A DNA stretch of 64,000 bases. Origin: Phycisphaerae bacterium (GTDB lineage: Bacteria > Planctomycetota > Phycisphaerae > Sedimentisphaerales > Anaerobacaceae). The translations under genes and the position numbers were made by a program. The notes beneath the pieces are model-generated. The model searched no databases. It was not told the origin of the DNA and saw only the letters and a program-made list of their open reading frames with translations. Shown in pieces: positions 18,642-29,400 of the stretch. The first letter of the stretch is position 1. Every line of letters begins with the position of its first letter. The DNA lies in the NCBI GenBank assembly GCA_017993835.1, contig JAGOLX010000029.1, positions 1 to 64,000 on the forward strand, given 5' to 3'.

Positions 18642-19400
18642 ATGGCAACTGACTGTCAGAGAAACAAGGGTTTCACCCTGATCGAACTCCTGGTTGTGAT
18701 TGCCGTGATCGCGATCTTGATGTCCATCCTGATGCCGGCGTTGAGTCGCACCAGAAAGCAGGCGAAATTCGTCGGCTGCAAAGCCAACATGAAGTCCTAC
18801 GGCCTGATGGCCTTCATGTACGCGGACGACAACGACGACCGGATGCCGAACGCCTGGACGAGCTTCTACAATAGCCGGACGTACCCCAACGAGCCCCATC
18901 GGTACTGCCGCTGGCACAATCCCGACTGGGACCTCGTGCACCACCCTGAGTACGCGGGACCCATGTGGCCCTATCTGAAAGGCAAAGGAATCCACATCTG
19001 TCCGGGCTTTGCCCCGATCGCGAAGGAATTCGGCCCGTCTCACCCCGAGCACGTCGCGAACGTGCCCATCAAGACGAACTACAATTACTCCATGAATTCC
19101 TACCTGAGCGACAAGAAGCTGACCTCCATGAAGCGCCATTCGGAGGTTTTCTTCTTCGGCGAGGAGAACCTCTGGATCACCAAGCCCTACAACATCTACG
19201 CCTTCAACGACACCGCGATGTGTGTCTACGAGGTGTGGGACAGCTTCGGCACATTTCACCTGGCCCGGCAGTCGGACCTGGAGGACGGCGTGGTCAATGC
19301 GGTCTTTCTGGACGGCCAGGTTCAGACCGTACACCGGAAGGATTCCTGGCGGTATAGCGCCCCGGATGGCTGGAAGAAGGCGCCCGTGACCGATGGGTAG
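18642..19400 (+). CDS. prepilin-type (type II pseudopilin-like) secreted protein
   Basis: A 252-residue protein with the prepilin cleavage and methylation motif KGFTLIELLVVIAVIAILMSIL at residues about 8-30: cleavage after G, then F and the +5 Glu. The body is followed by VNAVFLDGQVQTV, similar to the H-X9-DG C-terminal motif of the many planctomycete pseudopilin-like proteins. AGGAGG at 18625-18630 sets the start. It precedes the LamG gene by 45 nt, so the two probably form an operon. Such proteins are abundant in planctomycetes and their role is unclear. Confidence 0.9.
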   Translation: MATDCQRNKGFTLIELLVVIAVIAILMSILMPALSRTRKQAKFVGCKANMKSYGLMAFMYADDNDDRMPNAWTSFYNSRTYPNEPHRYCRWHNPDWDLVHHPEYAGPMWPYLKGKGIHICPGFAPIAKEFGPSHPEHVANVPIKTNYNYSMNSYLSDKKLTSMKRHSEVFFFGEENLWITKPYNIYAFNDTAMCVYEVWDSFGTFHLARQSDLEDGVVNAVFLDGQVQTVHRKDSWRYSAPDGWKKAPVTDG

Positions 19401-19445
19401 ATCTGAACGCCTGTCATCGTGTTGTGAACGAGGAAGGAGAAAGAG

Positions 19446-21998
19446 ATGAAAAAGCTAGTGTTGTTGTTCTGTATGTCTGTCCTGGCGTCTCCCTTGTGGG
19501 CGGGGGTCCCCGAACCGAACGGGGCATGGGAATTCAACGCGCCGGACTACAGTGCCGCGACCGCGGGCGCACCGCTGGAGCTCGTCGGCTCCGCGGAGGG
19601 GATCGCGGGCGTAAACGAAGCGGACGGCGCCATTCGGATCGGCGAAGGCAGCTACTACGTGTGCACGCATGGAATCGCTCCGAACGGCGGCGGCGCCAAG
19701 GTCAATCAGTGGACCCTGCTCATCGACTTCAGCTACCCGGCCAGCAGTCTGACCGACCCGCCCAACGGGTACAACGATCTGTTCCAGACCGATCCGACGA
19801 ACGCCGACGACTCGGACTGGACCATGAACTCATCCGGTGCAGTGGGGATCGCCGCGGTCGGCTATACCGACGCACACGGTCTCAAGACCCAGCCGGACAC
19901 CTGGTATCGCATGGTCGTCGTCGTCGAGAACGGCGTGCGATACGATGTCTATTTCGATGGCGTGGAGATCTTCAAGGGGACTCCGCAGGCGGTTGACGAC
20001 CGATTCAGCCTGGCCGAGGCCCTCCTGCTGTTCTGCGCCGGGAACAATCAGGACGGCGATGACGCCCCCATCAACGTATCGACCGTAGCCATCTGGGGTG
20101 TCCCGCTCAGCGCCAACAACGTCCTGACCCTGGGCCGTGCAGGAGAGAGCGTCTTCAAGGAGACGGCCGCCCCGGAGGTCAACGCCGGCGCGGATCGGAG
20201 CGTCGAGCTCGACGAGACCTCGACCGCCGTCTTCAACCTCGAGGGGATCGTCACCGACGACGATGAAGACGTGGCCGTCGCGTGGCAGATGATCGCGGGC
20301 CCCAATCAGGTTGCCATCGAATCGGCGGACAGTCCGACCACCACGGTGACCTTCACCGCTCCCGGCCAATACACGTTCGAGCTGTCGGCCGACGACGGCG
20401 AATACGTGACGACCGATCGGGTGATGGTCAGCGTCTGGGTCCACAACTACGACGGCCTGCTTGCGTACTGGGATTTCGAGGAGGCATGGAACGGTGCGTC
20501 CGTCAACGACGTCTCCGGCAACAGAAACCACGGCATGATCGTCGACACCAACGACGGGGTTTCCGAATACGCGACGGGCAAGGTCGGCCAGGGCCTCAAC
20601 CTCCTGAGCAACGGTCCGACCGCGGCCGGCGACTGGGTGGCCCTGGATCTGGTCATGCCCGACAGCGGCACGGTCGCCCTGTGGGCCAAGCCGATCAACT
20701 TCTACAACTACCACTCCGTCTTCGACAACTCCGGAAATGGCAACGACTGGGAAATGTGGATCTACGGCGACTCGCGAGCCCGGTTCCGCGTCGAAGCCGA
20801 CACCGCAGTCACCGCCAATCTGAACAGCCTGGCCCCGGACGGCAACGGACAGGACAAGTGGTGGCATTTCGCGGCCACCTGGGCCCGCGACGGCGCCAAG
20901 GTCACCACGCAACTGTACGTCAACGGCGTCCTGAAAGAGCAAGTCACCGGGACCTGGATCAATCCGGGCGCGACGTTCTTCCTGGGCGGCGGCCACGTGG
21001 AGAACAACGCCTGCAACAGCACGTTCGACGAAGTGAGGATCTACGACAAGGTGCTCTCTTTGTCGCAGGTTCTCGGCCTGGTCTATCCAGAGAACCAGCC
21101 GCCCGTTGCCAACGCGGGTGTGGATCAGGCGGTGTCGCTCACCGAAACGGGCGCCGCTGTGGCCATGCTGACCGGCAGCGTCGAGGACGCCGACGGCAGC
21201 CCCGTCGGGCTGATGACTCAGCTCTGGCAGATGGTCTCCGGCCCGAATGCCGTGACCATCGAGAACGCGACGGCCATGGAGACGACCGCGACCTTCACCG
21301 CCCCCGGCGTGTACATCTTCTCGCTCACGACCAGCGATGGGCAGGCCGAGGGCGTCGATGAAGTCACCGTGGAAGTGCTCCCCTTTGGGTACACGGGCCT
21401 GGTCGTTCACCTGCCGCTCGACGGCACGGTGGAGGACATCGCCGGCGGGCACACCACCACACTGATCGACGGCGCCGTCGGCACGCATGAATACGTCGAG
21501 GGGATCGACGGACTGGCCTTGCGATTGGCCGGGACCCAGGACAACACGGACAACGACGTGGTCGCGATCGACTATGTCTACACCGACAACGGCTCCGTCT
21601 CGCTGTGGTTCAAGCCGGCCATGCTGTACAACTACAACAGCATTCTCGACAACAGCGGCGACGGCAACGATTGGGAGATGTGGATCTACGGCACCGGCGA
21701 ATTCGCCGGCCGGATTCAGACCGGCTTCGTCCGCGGCTACTACATGGCGGTGGATACGTGGTATCACATCGTGATGACCTGGCGTCGCGACACGGTCAAT
21801 CCCAACGCAGTCGATCAACGGCTGTACATCAACGGCGCGCCGGCCGCCACCAACACGTCGGAATGGGTGGATCCGGGCAGCACTGTCTTCCTCGGCGGTG
21901 GCCACAGCGGCAACGAGGACTGCAACGGCGACATTGACGATTTCCGCATCTACGACCGCCCCATTACGCTCGGGGAGGTGCAGCAACTGGGTTCGTGA
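19446..21998 (+). CDS. secreted LamG/PKD repeat protein
   Basis: An 850-residue protein with a signal peptide (MKKLVLLFCMSVLASPLWAG). Order: LamG-like segment (about 25-235), PKD-like domain (about 240-330, EVNAGADRSVELDE), LamG (about 335-545, GLLAYWDFEEAWNG; FDEVRIYDKVLS), PKD-like (about 550-650, VANAGVDQAVSLTE), LamG (about 655-845, GLVVHLPLDGTVED; IDDFRIYDRPIT). LamG domains bind carbohydrate or protein ligands. No catalytic domain or sorting signal is evident. It ends 87 nt before a strong terminator at 22085. Confidence 0.85.
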   Translation: MKKLVLLFCMSVLASPLWAGVPEPNGAWEFNAPDYSAATAGAPLELVGSAEGIAGVNEADGAIRIGEGSYYVCTHGIAPNGGGAKVNQWTLLIDFSYPASSLTDPPNGYNDLFQTDPTNADDSDWTMNSSGAVGIAAVGYTDAHGLKTQPDTWYRMVVVVENGVRYDVYFDGVEIFKGTPQAVDDRFSLAEALLLFCAGNNQDGDDAPINVSTVAIWGVPLSANNVLTLGRAGESVFKETAAPEVNAGADRSVELDETSTAVFNLEGIVTDDDEDVAVAWQMIAGPNQVAIESADSPTTTVTFTAPGQYTFELSADDGEYVTTDRVMVSVWVHNYDGLLAYWDFEEAWNGASVNDVSGNRNHGMIVDTNDGVSEYATGKVGQGLNLLSNGPTAAGDWVALDLVMPDSGTVALWAKPINFYNYHSVFDNSGNGNDWEMWIYGDSRARFRVEADTAVTANLNSLAPDGNGQDKWWHFAATWARDGAKVTTQLYVNGVLKEQVTGTWINPGATFFLGGGHVENNACNSTFDEVRIYDKVLSLSQVLGLVYPENQPPVANAGVDQAVSLTETGAAVAMLTGSVEDADGSPVGLMTQLWQMVSGPNAVTIENATAMETTATFTAPGVYIFSLTTSDGQAEGVDEVTVEVLPFGYTGLVVHLPLDGTVEDIAGGHTTTLIDGAVGTHEYVEGIDGLALRLAGTQDNTDNDVVAIDYVYTDNGSVSLWFKPAMLYNYNSILDNSGDGNDWEMWIYGTGEFAGRIQTGFVRGYYMAVDTWYHIVMTWRRDTVNPNAVDQRLYINGAPAATNTSEWVDPGSTVFLGGGHSGNEDCNGDIDDFRIYDRPITLGEVQQLGS

Positions 21999-22084
21999 TG
22001 AGAACGGCGCCCCTGCGGCGGGATCGATCCGGACGGTAGGATCGATCTCATAGCGGTTCAAACGCATCTGCGTTCGGAAACGAA

Positions 22085-22128
22085 ATGCAGCACGGATTCG
22101 ATCTCGAGTCCGTGCTGCATCTTTGTTG
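22085..22128 (+). terminator. rho-independent terminator after the LamG gene
   Basis: ATGCAGCACGGA (22085-22096) pairs perfectly with TCCGTGCTGCAT (22109-22120), a 12-bp stem with a 12-nt loop, followed by CTTTGTTG. Confidence 0.75.
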
Positions 22129-22222
22129 TAGGCCCAGACTCCAAGGCGTCACGACTGCATCGCTATGGGGCGCAGCGTCGCAGCAACTTGTCATGGAGGC
22201 CCACGGGGGCTGTGGGCTGTCA

Positions 22223-22241
22223 TTCCCGCGGAGCGGGAATC
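22223..22241. repeat. dispersed palindrome, variant copy
   Basis: ATTCCCGCGGAGCGGGAAT, a shortened relative of the 20-bp palindrome at 7948, 10209 and 35209. It is followed by CC on the plus strand. Confidence 0.6.
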
Positions 22242-22614
22242 CACTCCCCCGGTCACGCCGGGACCCACGGCTCCTGGATCCCTGCTTCCCTAGCGCGGCC
22301 TTCGGCCGCAACCCAAAGAGCAACAGCCGCAAGAAACGAAAAAGGGCTACCCCGCCGCCTCCTTGTCTTCATTTTTCGCATTCTTTCGTCTCTTTCGGCT
22401 CAATTCCCCTTCCTTCTTGCGGCTCTTCATGACCCCGATTGCACGCGTACCGATGCGGGCATGCACCCACCGCGACGACGGCAACGATCTGAGCTTGCAC
22501 CACTTTGCGAACTCGTGCAATTTGGGCGTGGACGGCACGGTTCGGAAAGCTATGATTGGCGTTCAGCAGTCCGATCTCGGGATGTGGACAACCCAATACA
22601 ATCAGGAGCTTCGT

Positions 22615-24183
22615 ATGACAGCAACGACGCGAACGCAAATCATCGTGACGGCCCTCGTGGCGGCATTGACCCTGTCCACCGTGCTGGCGGCACAGGAGGG
22701 CAAGACGGCGCAGCTCACCATCCAGGCCGACCAGGGCAAGGAGACCATCAATCGCAACATCTACGGGCACTTCGCCGAGCACCTGGGCCACTGCATCTAC
22801 GGCGGCATCTGGGTCGGCGAAGACAATGACATTCCCAACACGCGAGGCATCCGCAAGGACGTGGTCGGGGCCCTCCGCCAGATCAAGATCCCGGTGCTCC
22901 GCTGGCCCGGCGGCTGCTTCGCCGACGAGTACCATTGGAAGGACGGCGTCGGGCCCCGCGAGCAGCGCCCCAGCATGGTCAACACCCACTGGGGCGGCGT
23001 CACCGAGAACAACCATTTCGGCACGCACGAGTTCCTCGATCTGTGCGAGCAACTGGGCTGCGAGCCCTACATCTGCGGCAACCTCGGCAGCGGGACCATC
23101 GAGGAGATGGCCGACTGGGTCGAGTACATCACCTTCGACGGCAAGAGCCCGATGGCGGACCTCCGCCGCAAGAACGGGCGAGAGCAGCCGTGGAAGCTGA
23201 CCTACTTCGGCGTCGGCAACGAGAACTGGGGTTGCGGCGGCAGCATGCGCCCCGAGTATTACGCGGATCAGTACCGTCGCTACCAGACCTACGTGAAGAG
23301 CTTCAGCGGCAATCGCATCTTCAAGATCGCCTGCGGGCCCAACGGCGCCAACTACGACTGGACCGAGGTCCTGATGAGCCAGCTCGGTGGCCGACGGCCC
23401 ATGATGCACGGTCTGGCCCCCCACTACTACTGCGGCACCGGCCGACGCAGCCGATCCGCCACCCAGTTCACCGAGATCGACTGGTTCTGGAACCTGCGCG
23501 GCGCGCTGCGGATCGAGGAGATCCTGAGCGGCCATGAGAAGATCATGGACAAGTACGACCCGGACAGGCGGGTCGCGATCATCTTCGACGAGTGGGGCGC
23601 CTGGCACGCGGTCGAGCCCGGGACGAATCCGGGATTCCTTTACCAGCAGAACTCGCTGCGCGACGCGATGGTCGCCGGGCTGACGCTGAACATCTTCAAC
23701 AACCACTGCAGCCGCGTCCGCATGTCCAACATCGCCCAGACCGTCAACGTCCTGCAGGCGATGGTCCTGACGGACGGCCCGAAGATGCTCCTGACGCCGA
23801 CGTACTGGGTGTACTACCTCTACACGGCGCATCACGATGCGACGCTGCTGCCGACGGAACTGGCCGGGCCGGAGTATGCGTTCGAGGGCGACAAAGTCCC
23901 CGCGATGAACGTGTCCGCGTCCCGCGATCGGTCGGGCAAGATCCACGTGTCCCTCGTGAATATCGATCCGCACAACGCGGTCGAGGTCACGGCGAAGGTC
24001 CAGGGCGCCGCGTTGAAGCAGATCAGCGGGCAGGTCCTCACCGCCGCCGAGATCAACTCGCACAACACATTCGAGAAGCCGACCGTCGTCGAGCCCGCCG
24101 CGTTCACCGATGCGAAGGTCACGGACATCGGCTTCACCGCCAAGGTGCCCGCCAAGTCGATCGTCGTGCTGGAGCTGGAATAG
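22615..24183 (+). CDS. alpha-L-arabinofuranosidase (GH51)
   Basis: A 522-residue secreted enzyme. The signal peptide is [33 protein letters not shown] near residue 50 is the GH51 N-terminal motif. [13 protein letters not shown] contains the acid/base Glu of the conserved GNE, and [11 protein letters not shown] contains the nucleophile Glu. The C-terminal beta-sandwich ([12 protein letters not shown]) is typical. It removes arabinofuranosyl side chains from arabinoxylan or arabinan. The AGGAG at 22604-22608 sets the start. It ends before paired hairpins at 24184-24245. Confidence 0.95.
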   Translation: MTATTRTQIIVTALVAALTLSTVLAAQEGKTAQLTIQADQGKETINRNIYGHFAEHLGHCIYGGIWVGEDNDIPNTRGIRKDVVGALRQIKIPVLRWPGGCFADEYHWKDGVGPREQRPSMVNTHWGGVTENNHFGTHEFLDLCEQLGCEPYICGNLGSGTIEEMADWVEYITFDGKSPMADLRRKNGREQPWKLTYFGVGNENWGCGGSMRPEYYADQYRRYQTYVKSFSGNRIFKIACGPNGANYDWTEVLMSQLGGRRPMMHGLAPHYYCGTGRRSRSATQFTEIDWFWNLRGALRIEEILSGHEKIMDKYDPDRRVAIIFDEWGAWHAVEPGTNPGFLYQQNSLRDAMVAGLTLNIFNNHCSRVRMSNIAQTVNVLQAMVLTDGPKMLLTPTYWVYYLYTAHHDATLLPTELAGPEYAFEGDKVPAMNVSASRDRSGKIHVSLVNIDPHNAVEVTAKVQGAALKQISGQVLTAAEINSHNTFEKPTVVEPAAFTDAKVTDIGFTAKVPAKSIVVLELE

Positions 24184-24245
24184 CCAGGGCGGCTGCAAAG
24201 CCGCCGTGGAGGCGTGCTCCGGCTCATTGAATGTGCCGGAGCCCT
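24184..24245. other. tandem hairpins after the GH51 gene
   Basis: GGCGGCTGCAAAGCCGCC is one hairpin, and TGGAGGCGTGCTCCGGC pairs with GCCGGAGCCCTGCCTCCA as a second with an 11-nt loop. They sit between the GH51 stop and the next gene's promoter. There is no T tract, so rho-dependent or post-transcriptional roles are possible. Confidence 0.5.
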
Positions 24246-24508
24246 GCCTCCAGCGTAACATGGTCCTCGCCCGCCCGCTTCTCTCGGGCCCACAGGACAA
24301 GTGAATCCCGCGGCATGCCCGGGTGCATAGCCTTGTTACTCTACGGGAGGCAACAAGGGTGCTCATGCACCCGGCGTGTCCATGTATTCCACATAGCGGT
24401 TGAAATGGGACGTAGTGCGTGGTACCATGGTGTGTGTGCCGTGCAGGAGTACAGGCTGTGAAGTCAAAGGGGGAATGCCGGTTCAACTCTTTGGGAAGGA
24501 GGATTACG
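24246..24508. other. leader and intergenic region before 24509
   Basis: No gene. It holds the promoter at 24400-24428 and the AAGGAGG site at 24496-24502 of the next gene. Confidence 0.55.
24400..24428 (+). promoter_or_regulatory. putative promoter of the 24509 gene
   Basis: TTGAAA (24400-24405), 17-nt spacer, TACCAT (24423-24428). The predicted start near 24435 gives a ~75-nt leader. Confidence 0.5.
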
Positions 24509-26356
24509 ATGTCCAGGAAACTGTTTGTCTCGACTCCTCTCGTTCTGCTTCTGACATTCGCAATCGCAAGGCAGGCATCAGGTGCGCCCTTGCCCAGCGG
24601 GTCGCTCAAGGTGGGCACGGTCATTGACGTGGGCAAGGACCTTCTCGTCAAGAACTCCATGTACAACCCGCGTTCGTTCGCTGGAAGGGACTACGTCGTT
24701 CAGATCAACACGCCCCATCGTGCGGTAGGCTGCTATCCGGCGGGCTCGGCCGGCTATGAGGCCCTGGCCAGTATTGGCGAAGGCGGCGAGGTTCGTATGG
24801 CCGGCGCATTCCCGGCCGCGGAGTACGTGCTGCTCGCCGGCGGCGCCAGCAACGACTACTTCTCCAGGATCGACCCCAACCTGGATGTGGACACGCGGGT
24901 CTTCGCGACGAGTCTGGCCGTCACGCCCAGTTCCTTCGACTGGGTGGATAGCGACACGATCATTCACAACAGCTACAAGAGCGGGCTCAGGACCAATCTC
25001 TACCTGACGGACGTCACTGCCGAGCCGTTCCAGGTCGCCGCCAACACGAGATGGAATGGCAACGGCTATGTGGCGACCGGGGCAACGACGCGCATCCGCA
25101 ACGTCCGCGTGGGCGATGTCTACAGCGGCTACGCCTATTACGGCGACTCCGGCGTGAATGCCGCGGGCTTGTGGGCGATCAACCTCGCCACCGGTGTTTC
25201 CTACCCGTTGGGAACCCTCAACGTGACCGGCGACGGCAGTTGGGGACTCTGGACCGTCAAAGAGGTGGACGGATTCCTGTACGTCCACACGACCCACAAC
25301 GGCGTCTACGTCTACAGCATGACCAATGCGACCACGCTGGACAATCTCTGTGTCAGATACACGAAGGAAACGCTCGATGCACTGGCTGAAGACACCAATC
25401 CGAACTGGGGATTCGACGTGGTGGATGGCGGGAGCAGGATGCTCCTGAGCGCCGGGCTCGGCAGGGTCATCGAGATCATCGACGCAAGAACTGCCAATGC
25501 CCCCGACCCGCGCAACGGCGCGGTGGATGTGGCGCAGGCGCCGGTGCTTGGCTGGTCGGCTGGAGTCGCGGCGGCTTCGCATGACGTCTATTTCGGCGCC
25601 GATGCGAACGCGGTGCGAGACGCCAATACCAGCTCGCCCGAGTACCAAGGCAGTACAGATCTCGGTTCCGAGAGCTACGAGCCTGGCCCGCTCGAATGGA
25701 ATACCACGTATTACTGGCGCGTGGATGAGGTCAACGACGCCGATCCGAACAGCCCGTGGACGGGGTGCGTCTGGTCCTTCACCACCGCCGACTTCCTCGT
25801 GATGGAGGACTTCGAGGGCTACAACGACAAGGAGGACGAGGGCACATGCATCTTCCAGACCTGGATCGACGGCCTGGAAAACGGCACCACCTCGTACGTC
25901 GGCTACGAGACCTCCACCGCCGGCACATTTGGCGAGACCGTCGTAGTCCACGGCGGCTTCCAGTCGATGCCGCTGAGATACCAGAACAGCAAGAAGCCGT
26001 ATTATGCGGAGACGAACCGGACCTGGAAGGCCGCGCAGGACTGGACGCTCCACGACGTGGACACGCTCACGCTCTACGTCCGAGGCAGCGAGGGGAATGT
26101 CGCGGTGCCGCTGTACGTCGCACTGGAAGACGCCGCAGGCCACGTCGCGGTTGTGGGCTATGCGGATGCGACGGTCATCCAGGGAATCGAGTGGATCGAG
26201 TGGACGATCCCCTTTAGCCAGTTTGCCGGCGTGAATCCGGCCTCCGTCAAGGCGATGCACATCGGCCTGGGCAACCGGGACAACCCGACCCCAGGCGGCA
26301 CGGGATTGATCTTCATCGACGACATCAGAGGCACGAAGTCCGACGCCGGAGGGTAA
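24509..26356 (+). CDS. secreted protein with WRVDEVN and DFEGY modules
   Basis: A 615-residue protein with a signal peptide (KLFVSTPLVLLLTFAIARQASG). Residues about 20-330 look like a beta-propeller (GLWTVKEVDGFLYVHTTHNGVYVYS). A fibronectin-III-like segment follows (SHDVYFGADANAV... TTYYWRVDEVN... VWSFTT) and then a DFEGYND beta-sandwich module with TWIDGLENGT that resembles a carbohydrate-binding or LamG-type domain. I associate this FN3/DFEGY pair with Phycisphaerae proteins. AAGGAGG at 24496-24502 sets the start. No enzyme motif is recognised; it may bind polysaccharide. Confidence 0.75.
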   Translation: MSRKLFVSTPLVLLLTFAIARQASGAPLPSGSLKVGTVIDVGKDLLVKNSMYNPRSFAGRDYVVQINTPHRAVGCYPAGSAGYEALASIGEGGEVRMAGAFPAAEYVLLAGGASNDYFSRIDPNLDVDTRVFATSLAVTPSSFDWVDSDTIIHNSYKSGLRTNLYLTDVTAEPFQVAANTRWNGNGYVATGATTRIRNVRVGDVYSGYAYYGDSGVNAAGLWAINLATGVSYPLGTLNVTGDGSWGLWTVKEVDGFLYVHTTHNGVYVYSMTNATTLDNLCVRYTKETLDALAEDTNPNWGFDVVDGGSRMLLSAGLGRVIEIIDARTANAPDPRNGAVDVAQAPVLGWSAGVAAASHDVYFGADANAVRDANTSSPEYQGSTDLGSESYEPGPLEWNTTYYWRVDEVNDADPNSPWTGCVWSFTTADFLVMEDFEGYNDKEDEGTCIFQTWIDGLENGTTSYVGYETSTAGTFGETVVVHGGFQSMPLRYQNSKKPYYAETNRTWKAAQDWTLHDVDTLTLYVRGSEGNVAVPLYVALEDAAGHVAVVGYADATVIQGIEWIEWTIPFSQFAGVNPASVKAMHIGLGNRDNPTPGGTGLIFIDDIRGTKSDAGG

Positions 26357-26400
26357 TGGGCCGTCGCGGTTTCGATCTGTAGATGCGGTTGAGCGTGTGC

Positions 26401-29400
26401 TCACGGGTCCGAGGCCAGGGACGGTCCGGCGGTGAACTCGACGGGCTGCGACCAGTGGCTCCAGCGGCCGGTGGTGTCCTTCATGCGGACGCGGACGCGA
26501 TACAGTTGGCCTGCCTGGAGACCCGTCGGCGGGATCGTCGCCGTCGCCTGGTACGGCGAGATCTCGTCGCTCTGCCAGAGGGCCTGGATCTCGTATTTGC
26601 GAGTCGCAGGGTCGTAGTCGAGACTACGAACATCGGTGAACTCGGCGATTCGCCATTGCATCGCAGCGAAGGTGCTCGAGCCCTGCGGGTCAGTGAAGGG
26701 ACCAGCCTCGAACGTCAGGGCATCGAGCGGATAGCCGTCGGGGCCCGCGTAGGAAACCGTCGGCGTGTACGGGACCGCGGCGGCGTCGCCCTCGAATCCC
26801 GCCATCTGGTCGAGCACCGCGGCCCGCCCGCCCGCGGGGACGTATCCGCTGATGTTGCCGCTGGACCATGTGTGATTGCCGATGAAGGCGAACAGCTTCA
26901 TGTCCTCGACCTTGTCGTCCAGGGACCAGGTGAAGGTGCCGGAACTGAAGTGGCCGGTCACGTGCTTGCCCGCGGTGTCGCTGCTGTAGGCCGAAGACGG
27001 CAGACGGGTCCATCGATCCTGGTCCGCAGGGGCGAAGTCGCGGATGGTCGCGGCCAGGTCCTCCAGGAGCGGATCGATCGTCTCCGGATTCCACAGCAGA
27101 TCGCGAAACTCGCGGAGGTAGTTGCGGAACTCCATCTTCATGGCGGTCATGCCGCCGGGGTTGTCGGTGTGGGCCTTGCCGTCGTTGCCGCCGGGCTCCA
27201 GGACCTTCCAGGGCTGCTGGGGACCGTCATTCCAGTTGGGTCCCCACGTCAGGTCGGTGTCGTAGGGCAGCAGCCAGAGCCAGCCATAGAGGTTCTGTCC
27301 TGTGGGGTCCGGCTCGAAGAACCAGGCGATGTTCCTCTTCTCTCCGGCGTAGTCGTTGTCGTACTGGCGAACCGCCTCGCACATCGCCAGGTATCGGAAA
27401 TACTCCTCATAGTTGACCAGTTGACGCAGGGCATCCTCGCTCTTGCCCGAGGTCAGTTGGCTGACGAGGTGGGCGCAGTCCGAGGTGTCGTTGACCGCGT
27501 CGCGACCCTGATGACGCTGGGCTTCGACGTCGCTGCTGCCCGACGAGAATTTATACAGGTTCCCGTCCGGCATGCCCTGACGGTCCATGAACCGCCCGTC
27601 GTAGTCCTCCATCGCGAGGAACAGGCCCCAGAAGTCGCCGTGATACTGGTCGGGGCCCTCCTCTTCGCCGTCGACGACGCGGAAGTGGAACCAGTAGGTG
27701 TCCCAGGTGGGGACTCCCACGAGATTCCAGAGGACGGAGTTGGCAGCCTCCGTCAGGCCGAAATTGCCCTGGCCGTAGTCCTGGGTCCGGTTGTCGAACA
27801 TCTTGCTGACGTTCAGATCGTGCCAGCCCTGGGGATAGGGCCGGCCGAACCGGTCCTTTGCCTGGAAATCCGCGGCGCGGTTGAAGCGGATCTTCATGCT
27901 CCTCTTCCCGGCCAGGTGGTAGCGGCCGTTGGCGCCGCGAAGGCGGTAATTGATGTGGTCGTAGACCTTGCCGTCGTACACGAAGGCCCCCTCCCAGTTG
28001 AAGGCTTTTCGCGAGGGGTCGGCGTTGCCGACGAGCAGTTGGTCGCTGCCCCTGTAGGCGTAACACTGGGCAAGATCCTCGGCCCGCGTGATGAGAGTGT
28101 AGACCGGGAGGGTCTGGAGAACGTCCGGCGTGTAGACGTGCGGCGATCCCAGGACGGAGGTCGTCGCCACGTAGGGCGGCACGCCGTCGTAGACCCAGCA
28201 GGCGAAGTTCGCAGACGCGTCGTCGCTGTACGGCACCGTGATGGACAGGGGCTCCCCCGCCGCATCTGTTGCGGTGATCCGGTAGCGGACCAGGGTGCGA
28301 TTGGCCTGGCCTGGGATGACCGCGGTGAAGACTGAGCCGGCGCCGTCATCAGTCATCGCAACGGTCGTCCAGTTGGCTGGATCGACGAAGTCCGGATTCT
28401 GCTGCCTGGGCGTGTCGGCGTCGGCCTTCAGTTGGGCCAGCGGGACCGGCAGCCAGGCGGGAATGTACTGCCCCGGCAGGACGATCTGGTAGGACAGGCT
28501 GACCCGGGCCACGCCCTGCGGGTCTGTGACCTTCGCGGTGACCACGATGGGCTCGTAGGACAGCGGCTGCGCTGGCGTGTGCGAAACCTGCCGGATCTGC
28601 GGGGGCGCATTGCCGGCGTAGACGCTGTTGGCGGCGCCGGGCGTGGCCATCGCGCCGCGGTCGAAGCCGCCTGCTGAGCCTGAGCCCCAGAGTTCCAGAT
28701 CGAAGGCCAGGTCGCTGCTCGTGATGCTGGTGTTGAGCACCTGCACCGCGATGACGTTCGTGCCCACGTTCAGATAGCTGGAAGGGCTGGCCAGGGTCGC
28801 CTGCTCCCAGGCGCCGTCGTGGTTGGTCGCCAGTCCGGTGTAGGGCAACGGGCCGGCGGAGACGTGCCATCGCCCGACCTCCCAGCCGTTGATCCAGACG
28901 ATGCAGCCGTCGTCGACGAACAGGCGCAGGCGAAGCGAGGCCGGCATCTGGGCCGCGGTCGCGATCTGGAACGTGCCGCGAAGGTACACGGTGCTGTAGC
29001 GGCCCCGCATGTCGGAAAGCGGCGTATGGATCGTATACACCCCCTTCGTATCGTATCCGATGGGCGTCGTGCCCGGACCGGTCCAGCCTCTGCCCTCGAT
29101 ATAGTCGGGCTGTATCCAATTGGCGCCCGGCTCGGAGAAGCCCATTCGGTATCGCCACTGCGAGGACTGCGTCGGGAAGAGAGACCACTCCGAGGCCTCT
29201 GCCGTCTCGCCCGCCGTGTAACCGCAGGCCCGCCAGCTTCCGCCCAACTCGTTGTCGAGAGCCGGATGGATCAGCTCGATGGACCGGCCCTCCGTGTCGG
29301 TCGGCCAGGGGAAGCCCAGTTTGTAGTCCACGGTGTCGATCTTGTTGCCCGATCCGTCGCGCAGGGTGAGCGTCTCGTCTTCGTTGCTCAGGCGGCCGGC

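Larger units (their letters stand above)
21999..22614. other. intergenic region
   Basis: About 600 bp. It contains the terminator at 22085-22128, the palindrome at 22223-22241 and a CGTCTCTTTCGGCTC-rich stretch near 22387-22400. No gene is credible before 22615. Confidence 0.6.

Noticed and set aside
26383-28335. Long plus-strand reading frame (650 codons) over the CotH gene; similar antisense frames at 22369-24666, 19830-22067 and 54597-57995
   Set aside because: They are antisense to clear genes in GC-rich DNA, rich in Arg/Pro/Gly/Val, have no ribosome binding site and no recognisable domain.
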